Below are positions 18,501 through 23,995 of a DNA stretch of 23,995 bases, in pieces. Position 1 is the stretch's first letter, and every line of letters starts with the position of its first letter. The notes beneath the pieces are model-generated. The model searched no databases. It was not told the origin of the DNA and saw only the letters and a list, made by a program, of their open reading frames with translations. A program made the translations under genes and the position numbers. The stretch is from Coptodactyla brooksi (taxonomy: Eukaryota; Arthropoda; Insecta; Coleoptera; Scarabaeidae). The stretch lies in NCBI GenBank assembly GCA_033557675.1, contig JAWQRM010000331.1, forward strand, positions 1 to 23,995, in the 5' to 3' direction.

Positions 18501-19310
18501 GTAATCTGTAAATATTAATGTTTGTTGTAGTTAATGTCAAATTAAAATTTGTATTAACGTACTGGGTATAGCACCATAATTGTTATCATCATCTCTAGGG
18601 CCTGGCATCTGATATAAAGGAAATGTTAAGTGAGTGTTCCAGCTATTCAAGAACGCTGACGCACTTCCATTGGTCCTCAATTCGCCAGGAAATCTAGAAA
18701 TAACGATAGAAAATTAACGTTATTTGTCAAAATACGATATAATAGTTCTGTTAAATCTCACCTTAGGATGACACGGGTATTCTTATCAATAATATTGCTT
18801 GAAGCTAAGCTGTCATCAAATTGGATCCCGACAAATGTGTTATTTATATTGATTTGCATGAGCCTTTGCAGTTCAGAGGCGTTAGGTACGCACTTTTGAT
18901 TTAACAGTTCCATGTAGTTCATCGCAACTGCTTTCATGATATTCTCGAGCGCGTCATTTCCACATGGTGACCATAACATATTAAGACTGCAGCATGAAAT
19001 AAGCTAATGACAAAAACCGAGTCAAATAAATTATGAACACTTACCTCTGAAATTCAATATCGTCAGAATTGGCAAAATGCATGAAATTCTGGGGTGGTAA
19101 AGTGCCTATTTCCCTAAGTGGATTTGGAGAAAACTCAGTAAACTCTATCGTATCACGTTCTTCTGGATCCACCAAACTTCTTATGAGCACCAAGAGAGCG
19201 GCAAATAATACCGGTGCCAACACTTCTAGTGCTGTCTGTAAAGGATGTCTCCATTGTAACAGCCAGTTCTTCCACGAAAGCAATACGAATTTTTGAAAAT
19301 TTCTACCCAT
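15595..19310 (-). CDS. ABCA-type lipid transporter, first half (six exons)
   Basis: Exons on the minus strand: 19310-19045, 18986-18762, 18693-18563, 18505-18002, 17945-17766 and 16316-15595. All have GT-AG borders and phases that agree, giving 676 codons. Order: cytosolic start MGRNFQKFVLLSWKNWLLQW, first membrane helix (about residues 27-47), a large extracellular loop, a membrane block (exons 4-6), the family-typical FPGEYGVPQPWYYPF, then the first nucleotide-binding domain with Walker A GHNGAGKTTT (about 584-593) and Q-loop CPQHN (about 629-633). ABCA proteins move phospholipids or sterols using ATP; the wording is closest to ABCA3-like members. The last exon ends VPK|GTGAGT with a perfect donor. 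No exon with the LSGG signature, Walker B or second half appears before the receptor exons, so the gene is incomplete here. An acceptor (TTGTTTGCAG) 7 nt before the ATG implies a separate 5' UTR exon. Confidence 0.9.
16509..16551 (-). ncRNA. Degenerate hammerhead-like module, left arm
   Basis: Read on the minus strand: GCTC, CCGATGA, T, GCTAAC, loop ATG, ATTAGA, GAAATGTGCGTT, GAGC. Stem I GCTC/GAGC is perfect and GAAA and the GTT cleavage triplet are kept. The core CTGATGA has U4 changed to C and stem II has two broken pairs. Probably weak or inactive. Confidence 0.6.
16584..16626 (+). ncRNA. Degenerate hammerhead-like module, right arm
   Basis: Plus strand: GCTC, CCGATAA, T, GCTGAC, loop ATG, GTTAGC, GAAACGTGCGCC, AAGC. 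Stem II and GAAA are good, but CTGATGA is CCGATAA, the cleavage triplet GUC/GUU is GCC, and stem I has a C-A mismatch. Expected to be inactive. Confidence 0.58.
16856..16903. repeat. 48-bp imperfect palindrome
   Basis: GTCTCCACTTAATCAAACCA on the left pairs with the complement of TGGTTAAATGAAGAC on the right. The same terminal sequence occurs in inverted orientation at the right flank of the hammerhead palindrome (about 16634-16656), so the intervening 200 bp may be a small element bounded by these repeats. Confidence 0.55.
17064..17120. repeat. Two adjacent perfect 10-bp hairpins
   Basis: TTTGGCAAAC (17064-17073) pairs with GTTTGCCAAA (17078-17087) across GCCT. AAACATGTCC (17098-17107) pairs with GGACATGTTT (17111-17120) across TAT. 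AACATG/CATGTT motifs also link the two hairpins. Confidence 0.7.
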
Positions 19311-19317
19311 CTTGGAT

Positions 19318-19500
19318 CTGCAAACAACATTTTATATCACTATATTTTCTAATAGATTATATTTTGAACGCATTTTACCTTTATTTTCTATATTACTAAC
19401 AAGCAAAGCCTAAGCTTAAGTGATTAAAAAAAGCCAAGCTTTTTTTAATCTTTAAGCTACATGAAAAAATAAAAGTTGCGGGTTTTTGAATTTTGTCCTA
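19318..19500. other. ABCA upstream segment (5' UTR intron side)
   Basis: Short AT-rich segment between the acceptor before the ABCA start and the pogo-like element. It includes an AAGCTT-type repeat (AGCCTAAGCTTAAG and AAGCCAAGCTT, about 19407-19442). Any first ABCA exon and promoter must lie here or beyond the transposon. Confidence 0.4.
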
Positions 19501-19613
19501 AGTGTCCATTTTGGGAAGTTATCGTTATGTCTATGTACCCATACCGAACACTATTTCTCTTCATAGTTTTGGAATTAAATTTAATGTCGCATTGTATTTA
19601 AATTAAAAATTAC

Positions 19614-19653
19614 ATATTCTAATGTAACAATATTCTTTGTTACATTAGAATAT
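19614..19653. repeat. Perfect 17-bp hairpin inside the left inverted repeat
   Basis: ATATTCTAATGTAACAA (19614-19630) pairs exactly with 19637-19653 across a 6-nt loop. It has no counterpart in the right inverted repeat of the transposon, so it is an addition on the left side only. Confidence 0.75.
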
Positions 19654-20211
19654 AAATTACTAAATTACTTTTTTACATGTTGGTAAACCAATATGTTTAT
19701 GATTGACAATGTACGAAAATGATTATAAATAAAACTTTAAAAATGAAATTAGATCTGTATACTTATCACTGTCTCTATATAAGAGTGTGGTCAACTTGCT
19801 AAAGTGTATTATCATAAAGTGTCTCGTTCTATTCGTTACAGTTATAATTAGTTACCAAACACATACTGTTAAAGATAATTACGACGTATCCAGAATGGCC
19901 TTGTTTGCGTTAAATATATTGAACGTCTTGACAATGTTAACAAGTTTAATAAATAACCAATACCAGAGTACACCTATATCTGAACAAAATGGTGGTGAAG
20001 AAGCACTTGCACTAACACTGTTTGGCATCATTGTGAATGGCTGTAGCGATCCCGCTTAGGACACTGAACAAACCAGCACCCTGCTAGTGGAACTAGTGGA
20101 AAAGTGGAAGGAAAGGACGCCTTTCTCTAAAAAATGTCCAACATAATTATGCTAAGGTTACGTCACTTCCGCAGCTAAGACGATGGGAAGTGTGCAGCGG
20201 CGGAAACATAC

Positions 20212-21087
20212 ATGAAAAGTTATATAGTTTCCCGCAAAATTAAGAAAGTCCGAACAAAGAGCCAAGTGAGTAATGCTGCAAATATTGCTGTAGAGGTGAC
20301 TCTACTTGTCAGAAGTTTGCACAATGTAATACCTGAATATGGATTAGATAGTGTTTACAATATTGACCAAAGCGAGTTCAGTTTGGAAATGCATAGTGGC
20401 CGAACACTGGCTGAACGTGGATCCAAGAAGGTGCTGTCTCCACTGTTAGTATGTTTGAAACAGGTAAGTGGTAGTTTGGGGCCAAAAGTAGAACAAACAA
20501 TGTTTCGTTCACCAAATGTGTACATTATGGCCACAAAATCAGTTACTAATAGAGTGGGTTAAGAATGTATATGCTCCCCATGTTGGCCATAACACCTTCT
20601 TACTAATGGGGTTATGGTCACCACAAAGCCCTGAAGATGTCGAAGATACTGTGCCACTTGCTCGGCCAGATATAGTAAAAACAGTCCCAAAGAGTGCCAC
20701 TGGTATCATACAACCTTTGGATGTTTTGGTTTCTGCTTCTGGAAGCAATTTCTTCGTCAATTATCAGATACAACTGCTTAATCATCATTTACTAATCAAT
20801 TACATCAGCGAGACAACATATTACGCATGAAAAGCTTTTAACACTTGCAATTTTCTTCGCCAAGATATACCGAGTTCATCTAATACGGTTGGTATAAAAG
20901 CAGTTATCTTCAAGAACTTCCGGGACGCTTTACAACACGAGTGGATTTCTCCTTTCACGGATCGCAGTTATCAAGTTGCAATATCTGTGGGGCACCCGCC
21001 ATGATAAGATGTGAATGGTGCAAACAATATTTGTGCATAAAACATTTCTTTAATGATTATCACAACTGCGCAGACTATCGACCGTAA
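20212..21087 (+). pseudogene. pogo/DDE_1-type transposase remnant with zinc-binding tail
   Basis: Plus-strand pieces: IVSRKIKKV (about 20224), YGLDSVYNIDQSEFSLEMHS with the first catalytic Asp (about 20338-20397), SGRTLAERGSKKV, GPKVEQTMFRSPNVYI, HVGHNTFLLMGLWSPQSPED, and TGIIQPLDV with the third Asp (20700-20726). After a degraded stretch comes PGRFTTRVDFSFHGSQL and a terminal cluster CNICGAPAMIRCEWCKQYLC, then KHFFNDYHNC, ending at TAA 21085-21087. The segment that should carry the second catalytic Asp (LLLDSWSGH-type) reads LLMGLWSPQ, so that residue is lost, and several frame changes break the gene. The N-terminal DNA-binding part (19787-20200) is not recognisable. The C/C/C/C/C/H/H/C tail looks like a small zinc-binding module and is still open. 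Confidence 0.78.
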
Positions 21088-21677
21088 ATGTAGATAGTAA
21101 TTATTATATTTATTATATATCAATATTTATTATATTATACTTTTGAATATTTACTAATTTACCCAATTGAGTTGCCAATTAGATTGAGGTAACAATGTTT
21201 AACAATAAGAAGTTATTTTTTTAATTCTAGGATCTGCAAATTGTAACAAATTACTTTTTGCTTTTGTTATGTCAGTTGACAACACGAAAACAATGATGAT
21301 GTAATTTTGTATTGATACCACTTATAACTATGACTATAAAACAGAACCAGATACTTTATGATAATACAGAGGCAGTGATAAGTATACAGAGGTAATGTCA
21401 TTTTTTAAGTTTTATTTATAATCACTTGTGTGCATTGGCAATCATAAACACATTGCTTTGCCAAGACGTAAAAAAGTGATTTATATTTACGACATGACCA
21501 ATTACACACACCTTTCTTGCCTGTTACTGTTTGTACGTATCATATTAGTTTTTTATACTGTAATATAACAACAAACTTTATATTTTAATTCAATGCGACA
21601 TTAAATTTAATTCCAAAAATGTGAAGAGCCTTCTGCAAGGGTACATTGAAATGACGATAACTTCCAAAAATGGACAT

Positions 21678-23995
21678 TAACAAGAAACGATCTGGTCTTT
21701 AGCCGATCTCGATATCTCTCATTTCTAAAGTATTGTAAAAAATGTGTTTTTGGGGTTAACTTTGAGTCCCCATTACGCACCTCTAAACCAGAAACGGGAC
21801 GCTAAAAAAATAGGTGTCAAGTATTCTTCGGTGTTCTACATTTCTACCGAATTTTATCAAAATCGGAGAGATACACTTGGGTGCCTTTGCTTGAAAGTGA
21901 TATTGGCATGTGGAAGCATCATAAAATAAACAAGGTTAGGTTCTCCAAAAATATATCGTATATTATTCAATATGTTTGCCAATTTTGGTTATCTCTGAAA
22001 TAATTTTCTGTAGATATCTTATCTAGCTATCTATCTGGCATGTATACTCAACATACTCGACGTCGTGTCATTGTTTAGTGAAGTACGTTATGTTCTGAGA
22101 TAAGTACAGCTTCGGATAATACGATCAGAACAGCGAAGGTTCTGAAGCTGTCTAAGCGAAGTCATGTAACACACAATAATGGTATATAACATAAAGTTAT
22201 AGCAAACAAAGCAACCATAATGTTACTAACTTTATATACAAATTTATGTCATAAACATTAGTCATAATAATGTTTAGGCATGGAATAAAGTGCAATAAAG
22301 ATTCGAATAGAAATAGCTAGCGTATTTGAAGGACTAGTTAACTATTTTGTAATTGCAGATTTGTAAATTGCAGAAGAGATTATTGAGTCATCAAGAGATG
22401 CCGGACTATTCATTTCTAAAAAGTTTCAAAATGTCGGTTACATTTGTATATATAAGATATACCATTAATAATAAATAATGCCCTAGATAAAAATATGTTG
22501 AAGTAATACTACTGTGTTGAAATGTAATATCTTAAGAGACATTTTGGTACAGTCGCTTGATACTTAGCTAAGTTAAGTGCTAATATTCGTAAACCCTTAC
22601 CGACGTGGGGGTTATAAAATGTGAAAAATTTGGTATCTCAATAAATAGATAATTTTATAACTGTAACTTTTATACGTAATTTTATAACTGTAATATATAA
22701 TCCTATCTGTAATATAATTGTAATATACTGTAATAACTGTGTCAATAACTGTATCCATGTCAACCTTTTCGTTTGTAATATATGCGCAAACAAAAAAAAA
22801 TCTAAACCGATATATTTTATATATAGAAACTTATTCAAGAGCTTATTTTAAGGTTTTTCCATGTTATGCTACTTTATCCCCATAGAAGAAAAACATACTG
22901 TTTTAAGTAACGAATTTATGTGCAGCTTTGGTAGGATATAAAATTCCATAGATAAGAATAGAATGATAAACATTATTTTATTATATATTAAATGGCATCG
23001 ATATTGTTCGCTAACAAATTTAGCCGTGGTGAGCTGCAGTGACAAAATGGTCAAGAAATAACGAATTAAAGAAAACGAAATCAACATATTAAGTTGAATC
23101 AACATATGAAGAAAAATCGATAAACAATTAATTAAGATTCGTTAAATCAAAAAAAGAAACAGCTCTCTAATAAACAGTCTGAATTGTGTACAATTGATAC
23201 GACAATTAATGAATCATCTCTAAGGCTATAGATTGATATTAAATCTGATTTTTGTAGTTACTCAGCAATTAATACAATGAATGTTCTTGCACAAAAAACT
23301 AAATTAGTACTAATATAGTTAGTACTTTAATATTAGATAAACTCAAGATATGTGGATATACTCTCCAAAGGCTTTAGTATTAACAAAAATGAATATTACT
23401 TACGTGTGACTAAAATACCAACATAAATTTTAATTTTACTTATTTATTATTGTATTATAAATTGATTACACCATTGCAAATGTTATGCCAAATTTATCCC
23501 AACACATCAGCAAGATACTGCCGCAAAAATTGATCCGTCACATAATTTAAGCTAGACCGATAAGTGATATTGTTATCAGATTGAGCGATGTCAAAGGCAT
23601 GATAACTAAACACAACTAATGCCAATTCTGAGTGTTATAAATTATTACCTCCGTAATGAGTTTGCACATTTTGCCGTAAATAAAAATTGTTTCACTGCAA
23701 AAGTTATTACACTTGCGCTGTTCGGAATGTTTGATAGACAAAAGGATTATGTTCTCAATATATCATATGTCGAACATCCACATTAACAGCGACTTCTTCG
23801 GATTTGGCAAATAAAAGCTCAGTGCCGCCCCAATCAGTTCCAAAAGAAGTTATTGAAGAGGACCAAAAATAATGCCATTAAAAGTTCATCAAGAGCCGTA
23901 TAGCAGTAACATTGCCAGCCAGCAGATATTAAACGAAATTTCTTCTGAATCTGCATGATGGAATAGTTTCTACATGTCATCTGACACTCATCAAT
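21678..23995. other. AT-rich DNA with no recognised gene
   Basis: No coding frame of substance on either strand. A bulged hairpin lies near 22107-22153. The stretch 21760-21890 (TTTTATCAAAATCGGAGAGA) has the look of old transposon sequence but matches nothing I can name. 22640-22740 is a low-complexity repeat of TAACTGTAATATA-like units. Confidence 0.45.

Larger units (their letters stand above)
19501..21677 (+). mobile_element. pogo-like DNA transposon with long inverted repeats
   Basis: Long imperfect terminal inverted repeats: left about 19501-19776, right about 21368-21677. They share a TGTCCATTTT-type end followed by GGAAGTTATCGT, GGAATTAAATTTAATGTCGC and the inner CTGTATACTTATCACTG. 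A TA dinucleotide lies at each edge (19499-19500 and 21678-21679), consistent with the TA target of the Tc1/mariner/pogo group. The 2,177-bp copy carries a broken transposase and lies 190 bp upstream of the ABCA start codon. The edges are inferred from the repeat alignment. Confidence 0.82.

Noticed and set aside
19787..20059. 90-codon plus-strand frame with a hydrophobic start
   Set aside because: It lies inside the pogo-like element just after the left inverted repeat, has no homology I recognise and no gene signals of its own; probably degraded transposon sequence.
21744..21929. 61-codon plus-strand frame near 21.8 kb
   Set aside because: Short, no recognisable domain or gene signals; possibly old transposon sequence but not assignable.

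Overview
The window looks like nuclear DNA of an insect, possibly a beetle (the order is a guess). Genes have introns with GT-AG borders, and there is an arthropod-type ionotropic receptor fragment. Most intergenic and intronic DNA is AT-rich and full of decayed mobile elements: piggyBac-like, hAT-like, pogo-like and Penelope-like (PLE). All splice structures here were worked out by eye from reading frame, splice sites and phase.

Layout: 1-2330 is a diverged satellite of about 200 bp period. At 2611-2683 (-) lies a tRNA-Arg(UCU), divergent from a small coiled-coil gene (2827-3150, +). A leucine aminopeptidase of family M17 (3533-9216, +, four exons, 528 aa, all seven catalytic or metal-binding positions kept) has a 4-kb third intron. 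That intron holds a piggyBac copy with intact ends and target sites (5027-6536), a hAT C-terminal relic (6786-6964) and a tandem array of internally deleted PLE reverse-transcriptase segments (7450-8338). Its 3' flank is low-complexity and partly duplicated (9792-10960). A second piggyBac-like relic follows (11796-12383, -). Then comes a compact TATA/CRE promoter with a 65-aa gene of unknown function (13495-13692, +), convergent with the last two exons of an ionotropic receptor (13799-14370, -).

Next is an internally deleted PLE (about 14394-15480, +) that ends in a hammerhead-ribozyme-like motif. The first six coding exons of an ABCA-type transporter follow (15595-19310, -). One ABCA intron carries a palindrome whose two arms are further hammerhead-like modules. 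A pogo-like transposon with long inverted repeats (19501-21677, +) sits 190 bp upstream of the ABCA start codon. I recognise no gene in 21678-23995.

Two points stand out. First, three copies of one 43-nt hammerhead-like module occur within 1.2 kb, one at the 3' end of a PLE and two head to head in a palindrome. Second, on the minus strand an ABCA gene that stops after its Walker A/Q-loop exon runs directly, across a PLE relic, into an ionotropic receptor that lacks its N-terminal exons. This suggests a rearrangement or an assembly join at the repeat. The host genes have unrelated roles (peptide hydrolysis, lipid transport, chemosensation) and show no sign of working together.
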